In this document: in pieces, positions 23,676 through 31,527 of the stretch | Layout of the letters: each line of letters starts with the position of its first letter | Position numbering within the stretch: the first letter of the stretch is position 1 | From: Candidatus Altimarinota bacterium | Lineage (GTDB): Bacteria; Patescibacteriota; JACMRA01 | Length of the DNA stretch: 37,426 nt | Reading direction: 5' to 3' | NCBI GenBank assembly: GCA_012031925.1 | Contig: JAAUSE010000005.1 | Span: forward strand, 1 to 37,426 | Notes under the pieces: generated by a model | Database searches by the model: none | Told to the model about the DNA's origin: nothing | The model's input: only the letters and a program-made list of their open reading frames with translations | Translations under genes and position numbers: made by a program

Positions 23676-23963
23676 ATGCAATTAAAACCACAAACAGGAG
23701 ATATTTATTATCACTTTAAGCATTTTACCGAAAACCCCCAAAACGAGGCAGACTTTATGGTTTATGAAATTGTAGGAATTGCTGGTAATGCTACAGATAA
23801 TCAATACAATCCTTTAGTTATCTACAAACCAATAAAAGATACTAGTTACCTCGAAAAAAAGAAAATTGATTTTTATTCTCGACCGCTTGAAGAATTTTTG
23901 GAAAGTGTAAGTAGAGATAATTATGAAGGACCAAGGTTTTGCAAAATCACACCAAAAGGTTAA
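23676..23963 (+). CDS. DUF1653-like protein
   Basis: 95 residues from the ATG at 23676 (a TTG two codons earlier is less likely). It begins with the family pattern LKPQTGDIYYHFKHF, followed by VYEIVGIAGN, LVIYKPIKDT, the FYSRPLEEFLESV segment (W/Y-x-RP-x-x-x-F) and RFCKITPKG at the end, all as in DUF1653 proteins. The function is unknown; the family is small, soluble and widespread. It lies between nrdR and nrdB on the same strand, 78 bp before nrdB. Confidence 0.78.
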   Translation: MQLKPQTGDIYYHFKHFTENPQNEADFMVYEIVGIAGNATDNQYNPLVIYKPIKDTSYLEKKKIDFYSRPLEEFLESVSRDNYEGPRFCKITPKG

Positions 23964-24041
23964 TTTTGAAAAATATAAACACAACTCCTACAAAAATTCA
24001 GTTCATCAGAATATTACAAAACAATAATAACTCCACAACAT

Positions 24042-25004
24042 ATGACTGACCAACTTCTTACCCCGAACCCAAGAATATACACAGTATTTACCGACAACAC
24101 CAATTCTAAAATTGTCGAAATGTGTGATAAACAAGAGTCTAATATTTGGCTCAGTAGTGATATTAATCTTACTCATGACAGTAGTGATTTTGAAAAACTT
24201 AACAAACAAGAAAGAGATTATATCAAATACATTCTTGCCTTTTTTGCGGCCTCAGATGGAATTGTAGGTGAGAATCTTGCAATTAATTTTCTTCGTGAGA
24301 CTCAAATACCTGAAGTTCGGTACTTCTACTATTTTCAAAGCATGATGGAAGCTGTTCACGCTAAAGTTTACTCTAACTTGATCACCACTTTTATTCATAC
24401 AGAACAAGAAAGAAATATGCTCTTCAATGCGGTTAATGAACATCCAATGATCAAAGCTAAAGCTGATTGGGCCAAAAAACATATGAGTCCTGACGCATCC
24501 TTTTACCAAAAGTTAATTGCCTTTTTGGCAGTTGAAGGAATTTTCTTTGCCGGATCTTTTGCGGCTATTTTCTGGTTGAGGGATCGCGGTATTATGGCTA
24601 ACTCGCTTGGGGTGGCTAATGAATATATTAGTAGAGATGAAACTTTGCACGCTGATTTTGCCTGTCTTCTCTACAATGAATTTGGTAAAGGAAGGATTGA
24701 TGAAAAAGAAATTAGAGAAATTATTCTCTCTGCACTCAAACTAGAAAAAGAATTTACTCTTGACTCACTTCCAGATAAATTGTTTGGAATGAACAGTGAT
24801 CTAATGTGTCAGTACTTAGAATTTGTAGTAGACACTTGGCTCACCCAACTTGGCCTACCAAAAGAATTTAATGTGGAGCAACCATTTAGTTTTATGACCA
24901 CTATCGGTCAGAAGCGTAAAGATAACTTCCATGAAAAGACTAGAACTAATTACGGAAGGCAAACCGTATCCAAAGAACTTGATTTTGCCGCTTTAACTTT
25001 TTAA
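24042..25004 (+). CDS. nrdB: Ribonucleotide reductase class I, beta (R2) subunit
   Basis: R2 assembles the di-metal/tyrosyl radical cofactor that starts ribonucleotide reduction in NrdA. Ligands can be assigned by alignment to E. coli: D72 (ASDGIVGE), E103 and H106 (MEAVHAKVY), E165 (AVEGIF), E200 and H203 (RDETLHADF). Y110, four residues after H106, is the expected radical tyrosine, so this is a tyrosyl-radical type. The 320 residues are normal length. The C-terminus DFAALTF would be the NrdA-docking tail. It is followed by a small acidic ORF and nrdA, in one transcription unit. No Shine-Dalgarno site. Confidence 0.96.
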   Translation: MTDQLLTPNPRIYTVFTDNTNSKIVEMCDKQESNIWLSSDINLTHDSSDFEKLNKQERDYIKYILAFFAASDGIVGENLAINFLRETQIPEVRYFYYFQSMMEAVHAKVYSNLITTFIHTEQERNMLFNAVNEHPMIKAKADWAKKHMSPDASFYQKLIAFLAVEGIFFAGSFAAIFWLRDRGIMANSLGVANEYISRDETLHADFACLLYNEFGKGRIDEKEIREIILSALKLEKEFTLDSLPDKLFGMNSDLMCQYLEFVVDTWLTQLGLPKEFNVEQPFSFMTTIGQKRKDNFHEKTRTNYGRQTVSKELDFAALTF

Positions 25005-25026
25005 ACACCTAATAAAATATATTATT

Positions 25027-25293
25027 ATGACTAGTGATGAGTTTTCCAAAGATTATGCAGATCGTTTGTTAGAATCCCTAAACCCAATAGCAGAAGCTGA
25101 GCTAATCCGCGATGAGCTCAATCATCTTATCAGTGACTATGATGATGAGCTAACACAAGAAGATAAAGATGTTATAGTTGAAAAACTCAAGATTATGGTT
25201 CAAGAAGAGTTAGATAGAGGGCAAACTGAAAGAGAGTTAGATGAAGATGCGGTCACTGAAGCCTTGGATCTATTAGAAAAAGGTGAAATATAA
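25027..25293 (+). CDS. Small acidic protein between nrdB and nrdA
   Basis: Unrecognised, 88 residues, strongly acidic and helical, with no signal peptide or membrane segment. It opens MTSDEFSKDYADRLLESLNP and continues with HLISDYDDELTQEDKDVIVEKL and ELDEDAVTEALDLLEKGEI. It begins 22 bp after nrdB and ends 39 bp before nrdA, so all three are cotranscribed. It is not NrdH, NrdI or a thioredoxin: there is no CxxC. It could be a modulator or assembly partner of the reductase, by position only. Confidence 0.65.
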   Translation: MTSDEFSKDYADRLLESLNPIAEAELIRDELNHLISDYDDELTQEDKDVIVEKLKIMVQEELDRGQTERELDEDAVTEALDLLEKGEI

Positions 25294-25332
25294 AATACAA
25301 ATTATTCAAAAGTTTATACTAAACACTTAGCT

Positions 25333-27876
25333 ATGCAAGTAACCACAAGAAAAGGAATAGAGTCAGTAGATTTTAACAAAATTTTAGAAAAGCTCAACAA
25401 ATTTGCCAAGAATATGGACAGTTCGGTTGATACTGGACTAATAACTCAAAAAACTATTGAAAGAATGGTTGATGGTATAACTACTGAAGAGCTCGATAAT
25501 CTTTCTGCTGGAATTGCAGCTTCAATGTCCAATATTCATCCTGACTATTCTAGACTAGGTGCTAGTATTTTAGTTGATCGTCTTCATAAGAATCTTGATA
25601 TTCCCAAAAGAGCTTTTTCTCAAAACATCACAATCTTGTTCGAAAACAAAATTAACGGCCTCAAATCCACTCGTATTTCTCAGACAACTTATGACTTTAT
25701 CCAAAAACACCAAGACCATCTCAACAATTTGATTGATCATTCTAGAGACTACTTGGAGTTTGACTATGCGGCTATTCAAAGCTTTTTCAAAAGAGGTCTG
25801 GAACAAATCGATAGTAAACCTGCCGAGTCTCCTCAACAAATGTTTTTAAGGGCTGCAGTTGGTCTAAATATCTACAAGCCAAGATCTCAAAACGAGGTAG
25901 AGAATTTCAAGCAAATCACAGGTGTTGATTACAGACCAGGTTGGATTGCCAAAATGACAGATGAACAAAGGCTTGAAATGATCACTCAATATTATAATGC
26001 TCTAAGTCTTAGGAAAATCTCACTCCCAGGACCAATACTTCTTCACGCTGGAAGTGAATACAATCAAATGTCTTCTTGTTACTTACAATATTGTGGTGAT
26101 TCTCTAACAGGAGATGATTACAACGAAAATGGAGTGGTTGGAGGAATTCTTGGCTCAGTGACACAGTTAGCAGCACAATCCAAAGGTGGAGGAGGAAACG
26201 CAATTACCATAACTGATCTTCGAGGAAACGCTTCACCAATACGCAAAACCAACGGCAAATCCAATGGAATTTTACCTTTTATGAAGATGTTTGATAGTAC
26301 AATTGGTGCAATCAACCAATCTGGAAAAAGAGCTGGAACCTGTGCCGTCTACATTGAGCCATGGCATATTGATATTCTTGATTATCTAGATGCAGGCAAT
26401 CATTTTACTATCGAAGAAAAACGTTGCAAAAATCTTTTTTATGGACTCTTTATGAATAATCTATTCTTTGAGAGGTTTGTTGCAGATCAAGCTAATGCCA
26501 AATGGACTTTGTTTGACCCAGGAGAAGTTGCCAATTATCTGGAGAAACCACTGAGCGAATATTATGGCAAAGAGTTCAAAAAACACTATGAAGAACTAGA
26601 AGCAAAGGGTCTTGGCAAGCAAATTTCTATAATGGAGATCTGGAGTCGTATCTGCAACTTGTGGCAAACAACTGGCATGCCATATATCCTTAATAAAGAT
26701 GAAATCAACCGCAAATCCAATCAAAAAAATCTTGGCACAATCAAAAGCTCCAACTTATGTACTGAAATTGCACTAGTCTCTAATTCTCAAGAGACTGCTG
26801 TCTGTGTCTTATCCTCCATCTGTGTAGCTAGATTTGTTGATCAATCATACCCTGAAGGTGTTGATTATGATAGGATTATCCAAACAGCTAGAATTGCCAC
26901 CAAACACCTCAATAATGTTATTGACCTACAATATTACCCAACACCAGAAACTCGCAACTCTTGTTTGATGAGAAGAGCAATTGGAGTAGGAGCTCAAGGT
27001 CTAGCAGACGTTTTTCATGAGCTACGCATTGGATTCACCAGTAAAGAAGCTAAGAAGATCAACAAGCACATATACGAAGCAATCTATTACGGTTGTCTCA
27101 AAGAGTCTATGGAGCTTGCCAAAGAAGATGGTTATTACACAGGTTTTGAAGGATCTCCAGCAAGCAAAGGTGAGCTACAATTTGATATGTGGGGAATAAA
27201 AGAAGAAGACTTGATACTTCAGGAAAAATGGACTCAGCTCAAAAAAGATATAATAGAATATGGGCTACGCAATTCAGAAGTAACAGCTCTAGCCCCAACG
27301 GCTTCTTCCTCAGTTAGAATGGGCAACAATGAAATGCACGAACCGTTCACCCGCAATGTCTATGTTCGCCAAACAATCGCTGGTTCTCTCCAAATCGTTA
27401 ACCGTTTCCTAGTCCAAGAGCTAAGCGAGCTAGGTTTGTGGAATCAAGGACTATGTAATGACATTATCTCCCAAGACGGCTCAGTCCAAGGAATAGCTGA
27501 CATTCCTCAAGATATTCAAGACAGATACAAAACCGTCTATGAATTAGACTGGAAAGACCTAATAGATATGATGGCTGAGCGAAGCCCATTCATTAGCCAA
27601 ACAAGCAGCTACAATCATTATACAACCTATGGGGAAAGTGGACCAACTGCCTTCACTCAAAAAATCATCTATGGTTGGAAAAAAAATCTCAAAACCCTTA
27701 GCTACTATCAACACACAGAAACAGCTACCACAGCCAAAAAAGAATTGGGAGGAATTAGCTCAAGCGCCAATCAACCTCAACCAAAGTCAAGATGGACTCC
27801 ACCAGAAAATTTTGTAGACACATCAGGAGTAGAAACAGTAGTTATGGGAGAGGTTTGTGAAGATTGCAGCGCTTAA
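25333..27876 (+). CDS. nrdA: Ribonucleotide reductase class I, alpha (R1) subunit
   Basis: NrdA reduces ribonucleoside diphosphates to the deoxy form. An N-terminal ATP-cone (about residues 1-90, VTTRKGIESVDFNKILEKL) indicates allosteric activity control. The first redox Cys is in MSSCYLQYCGD (about 247-257). The NLCTEIAL motif (about 473-480) supplies the thiyl-radical Cys with catalytic Asn/Glu, and CVLSSICV the partner region. The C-terminal VCEDCSA is the shuttle Cys pair (C842, C845). The finger and TASSSVRMGNNEM phosphate-binding segments are present. 847 residues without frame breaks. Last gene of nrdB-ORF-nrdA, with a strong terminator. Confidence 0.97.
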   Translation: MQVTTRKGIESVDFNKILEKLNKFAKNMDSSVDTGLITQKTIERMVDGITTEELDNLSAGIAASMSNIHPDYSRLGASILVDRLHKNLDIPKRAFSQNITILFENKINGLKSTRISQTTYDFIQKHQDHLNNLIDHSRDYLEFDYAAIQSFFKRGLEQIDSKPAESPQQMFLRAAVGLNIYKPRSQNEVENFKQITGVDYRPGWIAKMTDEQRLEMITQYYNALSLRKISLPGPILLHAGSEYNQMSSCYLQYCGDSLTGDDYNENGVVGGILGSVTQLAAQSKGGGGNAITITDLRGNASPIRKTNGKSNGILPFMKMFDSTIGAINQSGKRAGTCAVYIEPWHIDILDYLDAGNHFTIEEKRCKNLFYGLFMNNLFFERFVADQANAKWTLFDPGEVANYLEKPLSEYYGKEFKKHYEELEAKGLGKQISIMEIWSRICNLWQTTGMPYILNKDEINRKSNQKNLGTIKSSNLCTEIALVSNSQETAVCVLSSICVARFVDQSYPEGVDYDRIIQTARIATKHLNNVIDLQYYPTPETRNSCLMRRAIGVGAQGLADVFHELRIGFTSKEAKKINKHIYEAIYYGCLKESMELAKEDGYYTGFEGSPASKGELQFDMWGIKEEDLILQEKWTQLKKDIIEYGLRNSEVTALAPTASSSVRMGNNEMHEPFTRNVYVRQTIAGSLQIVNRFLVQELSELGLWNQGLCNDIISQDGSVQGIADIPQDIQDRYKTVYELDWKDLIDMMAERSPFISQTSSYNHYTTYGESGPTAFTQKIIYGWKKNLKTLSYYQHTETATTAKKELGGISSSANQPQPKSRWTPPENFVDTSGVETVVMGEVCEDCSA

Positions 27877-27925
27877 GAATTCATTGGATGTTCTTTTTAG
27901 TAAAGCTATAAACTAGAACAAAAAT

Positions 27926-27960
27926 AAAAACCCGATATGTAAAACACATTTCGGGTTTTG
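27926..27960. terminator. Terminator between convergent nrdA and the 198-aa TM/coil gene
   Basis: AAAACCCGA and TCGGGTTTT flank an inner TATGT/ACAT stem; A- and T-rich on both sides, so it can act in both directions. Confidence 0.88.
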
Positions 27961-27983
27961 CAAAAACCTCAAAATCTTAACTT

Positions 27984-28577
27984 TTATTGATTTTCGAGAT
28001 TTTCAACCTTGGTTTCTAGTATGGCTTGCTTAACTATAGTACCTGATAGTTTTTCAACCAACAGTGCATATTCTGCATCACGTTTAGCTTCAGCAGCTTT
28101 CATGTCTGCATCACGTTTAGCTTCAGTAGCTTTCATGTCTGCATCACGTTTAGCTTCATAGACTTCGCGTTCAAGGTTCATTCTACGAGTTTGGCCGTTG
28201 ATCTTTGCTTCAAGCATAGCTAATAATGACATATCACCTTTCTCCTGAATAAGTAAATACAATTTATTTCCAAAACTAACGATTAGTCCTGTTGTAGCTA
28301 CCAACAGTGGTATAGTCCAGTTGGTGCTTTTTGTCAAAATAGCAAGTGTCCACCCCGTATAATTACTTTCCCAATTGTTGATCATTACTTCCAAACCAAT
28401 ACTAAAAAAAGCTGGAATGAATATTAACGAAACCGGATTGGCAAGAGACCAAGTTAGATAGGACATTCTTTGGTTGAAAGACTTGTCTTTTTCTGCTTCT
28501 AGAAACTCTAGTCTTGTGACTAGATCGTTTAACAGAGCTTTTAGCTCAGCGACTTCATCACCTTTATTTTTTGACAT
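27984..28577 (-). CDS. TM/coiled-coil protein with 11-residue tandem repeats
   Basis: Unrecognised, 197 residues from the ATG at 28577, chosen because GGAGG lies five bases upstream; an upstream ORF start at 28679 would cross the promoter. Layout: a short N-terminal coil (ELKALLNDLVTRLEFLEAEKD), two transmembrane helices (PVSLIFIPAFFSIGLEVMI and TIPLLVATTGLIVSFGN), then a long charged coil. The coil holds EAKRDADMKAT, EAKRDADMKAA and a partial third unit, encoded by a 33-nt DNA repeat, and ends ETKVENLENQ. Fourth member of the TM/coil group. Confidence 0.75.
   Translation of the reverse strand: MSKNKGDEVAELKALLNDLVTRLEFLEAEKDKSFNQRMSYLTWSLANPVSLIFIPAFFSIGLEVMINNWESNYTGWTLAILTKSTNWTIPLLVATTGLIVSFGNKLYLLIQEKGDMSLLAMLEAKINGQTRRMNLEREVYEAKRDADMKATEAKRDADMKAAEAKRDAEYALLVEKLSGTIVKQAILETKVENLENQ
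28075..28158 (-). repeat. 33-nt in-frame tandem repeat (2 full + 1 partial unit)
   Basis: Units start at 28075, 28108 and 28141 (GCATCACGTTTAGCTTCAGC...), one base apart from identical, coding EAKRDADMKA(A/T) on the minus strand. Confidence 0.92.
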
Positions 28578-28607
28578 TTTTCCTCCATGGGGTATGAAAT
28601 TACTCAT

Positions 28608-28636
28608 ACTATAGCATGATTTGTTGCTATAGTCAA
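28608..28636 (-). promoter_or_regulatory. Promoter of the 28577 TM/coiled-coil gene
   Basis: Minus-strand TTGACT, 17-nt spacer, TATAGT, about 30 nt before the ATG. A CTATAG-CAACAAATCATG-CTATAG direct repeat lies across it. Confidence 0.65.
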
Positions 28637-28827
28637 GTATGTGGTTGAAGGTTTTGTAGATTTTATAAGGATAAAGCACAGATCTTAACTATACTAACAC
28701 AAAACAAAAAACTGAATTTAGGGGGTGTTTATGGTTTTAGAAATTCGCAACCCTCAAAAACAACAATTTTCCTATTGGTTGATGTTTTTTGAGAATTAAT
28801 CTACAATTCATAAAACATAACAAATAT

Positions 28828-29373
28828 ATGCTCTGGCCAAGTTATACTGCTAGACTCACTGAATTCATATTGGTTATAATCCTGCTTGGATTGTTTGGTT
28901 TGTCTATTACAAATCTTTTTTTCATTGAAATCCCAAACGAAAAAATAACTGAAACAAGTTTAGCAATCACTGATCCTCAAAATAATCCTCCACTAATCAC
29001 TGATCAAAGAGAAGGTGTTAACAATTTCAAAAATAAAACAAAATTTATTCAATCACTCAAATTTTTACTTGGTGATCAAGTAAGTAATTATGGAATATAT
29101 ATAAAAGATCTAGAGTCTGGGCAAGAGTATGGTATCAACCAAGATCAAATATTTGCTCCAGCCAGTATATCCAAACTACCATATGGCATTCTGACTTTGC
29201 GTTATATTGATGAATCCAAGTTAGATTACTATGATTCTTTGATTCTTCAACAAAACACAAGTCCTACAAAACTGACCCTTTGTATATTTTCCCAAATGGA
29301 TCTTCTTGGACAATTAGAGATCTCCTCAGACTTCTTCTTGTTGACAGTGACAATGTTCCCATGGCTATGTTAG
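28828..29373 (+). CDS. Beta-lactamase-fold serine hydrolase, N-terminal part (frame broken)
   Basis: A penicillin-recognising serine hydrolase related to class A beta-lactamases. An N-terminal anchor (about residues 8-35, LTEFILVIILLGLFGLSITN) places it outside the membrane. A linker then leads to GIYIKDLESGQEYGINQDQI and the catalytic S-x-x-K at S113-K116 (SISK). The frame continues with unrelated residues after the A4 run at 29268-29271; one more A joins it to 29280-29594. The full restored protein spans 28828-29791, 321 residues. The ATG at 28828 is preferred to a TTG at 28789. Confidence 0.72.
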   Translation: MLWPSYTARLTEFILVIILLGLFGLSITNLFFIEIPNEKITETSLAITDPQNNPPLITDQREGVNNFKNKTKFIQSLKFLLGDQVSNYGIYIKDLESGQEYGINQDQIFAPASISKLPYGILTLRYIDESKLDYYDSLILQQNTSPTKLTLCIFSQMDLLGQLEISSDFFLLTVTMFPWLC

Positions 29374-29594
29374 AAGAATATTTTGGTGGGGTAGAAAATT
29401 TTAATAAACAAGCTCAAGAAATCGGGGTGGGAGGACTCACTAGATACCCACACCAAACAACTCCTCGAGCAGTTGGTAAGATTTTTGAAAAATATACACA
29501 GGTGAAATTCTCAGCGAAAAATCCAACAATCAACTCAAAGAGTATTTATCCAAGTACAAAGCTTTTAGTAGTGATAGGATCAGAAGAGGTGTAA
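29280..29594 (+). CDS. Serine hydrolase, middle part (frame-shifted continuation)
   Basis: Continues from the A4 run near 29268: PLYIFPNGSSWTIRDLLRLL, then the S-D-N element of the fold (VDSDNVPM) and EEYFGGVENFNKQAQEIGVG. Class A enzymes carry E166-x-x-L-N in the omega loop at this point. Here GLTRYPHQTTPRAVG follows directly, so the deacylating Glu and most of the omega loop are absent. After the A5 run at 29488-29492 the frame is again wrong; one added A leads to the third part. The nominal TTG start is an artefact. Confidence 0.68.
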   Translation: MYIFPNGSSWTIRDLLRLLLVDSDNVPMAMLEEYFGGVENFNKQAQEIGVGGLTRYPHQTTPRAVGKIFEKYTQVKFSAKNPTINSKSIYPSTKLLVVIGSEEV

Positions 29595-29791
29595 TTCAAG
29601 GTGGAGGAGATGGCAACCAAATAGTTCATAAAATTGGCAACCTAGCTGGTGTCTATCATGATGCTGGTTATGTAAGTAGCCCAGGAGGAGATTTTATTAT
29701 TGTAACTCTCAACCAAAACCGCACTCCAGCTCAAGCAGTTAGTGAGATTAATGCCATCAGTAAAGCAACTTATATATATTTTAATCAATAA
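29495..29791 (+). CDS. Serine hydrolase, C-terminal part (frame-shifted continuation)
   Basis: About 98 residues with no start codon: YTGEILSEKSNNQLKEYL, RIRRGVIQGGGDGNQIVHKIG, then GVYHDAGYVSSPGGDFIIVTLN. HKIG takes the place of the K-T/S-G box, and the final beta strand and helix (AVSEINAISKATYIYF) complete the fold. It ends at a bidirectional terminator. Loss of the omega-loop Glu suggests a slow acyl-enzyme, more like a peptidoglycan-related hydrolase or binding protein than a resistance enzyme; this is inference. Confidence 0.68.
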   Translation, partial: YTGEILSEKSNNQLKEYLSKYKAFSSDRIRRGVIQGGGDGNQIVHKIGNLAGVYHDAGYVSSPGGDFIIVTLNQNRTPAQAVSEINAISKATYIYFNQ

Positions 29792-29824
29792 AAAATCTCT
29801 ATCATTTGATAGAGTTAGTTTTTT
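29790..29824. terminator. Bidirectional terminator
   Basis: CTCTATC-ATTT-GATAGAG flanked by A-run and T-run, between the convergent serine hydrolase and 114-aa genes. Confidence 0.85.
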
Positions 29825-30159
29825 GTTTTTTGAGAATCTAACAATATTCTTGCCAAAATATTGCGGAGCTGAACTCCAAAGAACCAAAATATTGAATAGT
29901 TAATCCATTGCCAGCTCTTAACCCATAACAAAGTAACCAAAAAAAAGCCAACTCCTAAAACACCAAAATATGTAGTAACTTGTTCATATTTTGCTATAAG
30001 TTTCTTTAATTCTAAATCACTCACTTTAGTAAAAAAGTACCTTTTCTTTGGACTAATATTTCCAAAATAAGCTAATTCATAGCATAGACTAAGACTCAAG
30101 TAACCAATGCAAAAAGCTGAGACGTTTAGTTGCCAATTTTTCCAAAGTTCAATCATACG
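29815..30159 (-). CDS. Hypothetical two- or three-helix membrane protein
   Basis: Unrecognised, 114 residues from the ATG at 30159. An upstream TTG (30213) is rejected because it is the -35 element of a good promoter (30182-30210). Predicted membrane segments are about residues 12-30 (NVSAFCIGYLSLSLCYELA), 62-80 (VTTYFGVLGVGFFLVTLLW) and 84-99 (SWQWINYSIFWFFGVQL). A charged loop SPKKRYFFTKVSDLELKKLI lies between the first two. The 3' end overlaps the bidirectional terminator. No function can be proposed. Confidence 0.6.
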   Translation of the reverse strand, partial: RMIELWKNWQLNVSAFCIGYLSLSLCYELAYFGNISPKKRYFFTKVSDLELKKLIAKYEQVTTYFGVLGVGFFLVTLLWVKSWQWINYSIFWFFGVQLRNILARILLDSQKTKN

Positions 30160-30181
30160 TTTTGACAAAAAGAACCAAGAA

Positions 30182-30210
30182 TTTATATTAAACACTCCCC
30201 AATATGTCAA
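30182..30210 (-). promoter_or_regulatory. Promoter of the 114-aa membrane protein gene
   Basis: Minus-strand TTGACA, 17-nt spacer, TATAAA, about 25 nt before the ATG at 30159. Confidence 0.75.
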
Positions 30211-30225
30211 CAAAAATCATACCTT

Positions 30226-30966
30226 TTATTGAGTTGGTGCAGGGTTGAATGTTGGTGCAGGGGCGTGGCCTTGTATAGTATTTTGCTGTATGGCTTTGTC
30301 CGCTGCAGAATCTTCTTCAATTTTTTTCTCCATCTCTTCTTGAGTAATTCTAGCTTCTTCAATTCTTTTTTCCTCAGCAATTCTAGCTTCTTCAGCTTCT
30401 TTTTCTGCTTGGATTTTTACCTTCTCTGCTTTTAGTTTGGCAACCTCCTCCTTTTTAGATTCTCGTTCGGCCAGCTTAGCATCTCCCTCTGATTTTTGTT
30501 GAGCTTTGAGTTCTTCAATTCTTTTTTGTTCCAAACTAAACTCATTCTTGGATCCAGCCTGTGCATCCTGAATACTATTTGAGTTCCCGCCACCAACTCC
30601 AATCAACAATGCGAACAATAGAACCAAACCAGCAATCCAATATCTTTTTTTGAATTTTTTCTTTTTGGTAGGGATTATTTCTCCATTTTGAGGATTAAAT
30701 GTGGGTTTTGTAATAATTATTGAGTCTTTGTTTTGGTCATAATAACTATCTTTGTGACTTAATTCTGGTGATATAAAAGTATCAAAACTTGGTTGAGGGC
30801 TTTGAGCAGTTTCCTTTTCCATTTGAGATCTCAAGAACTCAACCCTTTTCTGATACTGGCTGTTTGCTTGGTATGATTTTTGTATTTCTTCAGGAATTAT
30901 AACCTCTTGATCTGCTTCAATGTAATCAAAATCTTCTTTAAAAAGTGGTTTAGACTGTGTGGACAT
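30226..30966 (-). CDS. Single-pass membrane protein with long charged coiled coil (TolA-like layout)
   Basis: Unrecognised, 246 residues. The N-terminal ~100 residues are polar, with a basic patch (TKKKKFKKRYW) just before one transmembrane helix (about residues 110-124, IAGLVLLFALLIGVGG). The exported part is a continuous Glu/Lys/Ala coiled coil (about 140-225, with repeated AEEARIAEEKRIEEARI), ending in a short Pro-rich tail (APAPTFNPAPT). This resembles TolA/TonB-type spacer proteins in layout only; the energy-transducing domains are absent. Promoter at 30999-31027; no Shine-Dalgarno site. Confidence 0.65.
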   Translation of the reverse strand: MSTQSKPLFKEDFDYIEADQEVIIPEEIQKSYQANSQYQKRVEFLRSQMEKETAQSPQPSFDTFISPELSHKDSYYDQNKDSIIITKPTFNPQNGEIIPTKKKKFKKRYWIAGLVLLFALLIGVGGGNSNSIQDAQAGSKNEFSLEQKRIEELKAQQKSEGDAKLAERESKKEEVAKLKAEKVKIQAEKEAEEARIAEEKRIEEARITQEEMEKKIEEDSAADKAIQQNTIQGHAPAPTFNPAPTQ

Positions 30967-30998
30967 TTTTGTTTTTGTATAAATATTTTTATACCCTT

Positions 30999-31027
30999 AG
31001 TATACACCACAAATTCACAGTCGGCAA
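30999..31027 (-). promoter_or_regulatory. Promoter of the TolA-like coiled-coil gene
   Basis: Minus-strand TTGCCG, 17-nt spacer, TATACT. The leader contains a GTATAAA-AATA-TTTATAC hairpin (30977-30994) just before the start codon. Confidence 0.6.
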
Positions 31028-31072
31028 GTTTTCGAAGTTGCCAATTAGTAAATAATCTTTTTGAATCAATCT

Positions 31073-31527
31073 ATGAAATATTGGCTTATCAAATCCGAAC
31101 CATCAGACTATTCCATTGACGATCTCAAAAGAGATAAAGTCGAGCATTGGGACGGTGTACGCAATTATCAAGCTCGCAATTTTATGAGAGATGATATGAA
31201 AGTAGGGGATTTGATTCTGTTTTATCACTCTAGCTCCAAACCACCACACATTGCTGGTATTGCCAAAGTTGACAGTAAGCCTTATGATGATCCAACCCAG
31301 TTCGATCCCAAAGATAAACACTACGATCCAAAATCATCCAAAAATAATCCAACATGGCAGCTAGTAGATGTTAGATTCGTGTCCAAAGCCAAAAATCCTC
31401 TTAGTTTGGATGATATTAAAAATGACTCAATTCTCAAAGATATGAGACTATTGCAAAGAGGTAACCGACTATCAGTCTTTCCCATAGAAAAAAAGAATTT
31501 GAACACATCAAAAACCTTATATCGTAA
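31073..31527 (+). CDS. EVE (PUA-like) domain protein, frame broken near the C-terminus
   Basis: EVE domains are PUA-related folds thought to bind modified nucleobases in RNA or DNA. The family pattern is clear from the ATG at 31073: KYWLIKSEPSDYSIDDLKRD, then HWDGVRNYQARNFMRDDMKV, GDLILFYHSS, IAGIAKVDSKPYDDPTQFD, WQLVDVRFVSKAKNPLSL and LLQRGNRLSVFPIEKK. The continuous frame runs on to 31795 antisense to the regulator gene, with unrelated residues. Adding one A to the A7 run at 31488-31494 gives EFEHIKNLIS and a stop at 31527, a normal 151-residue EVE protein. Restored this way, it overlaps the convergent regulator gene by 11 bp. Confidence 0.88.

Noticed and set aside
28578-28679. Longer start for the 27984 TM/coil gene
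   Set aside because: It would run through the promoter (28608-28636); GGAGG is placed exactly for the ATG at 28577.
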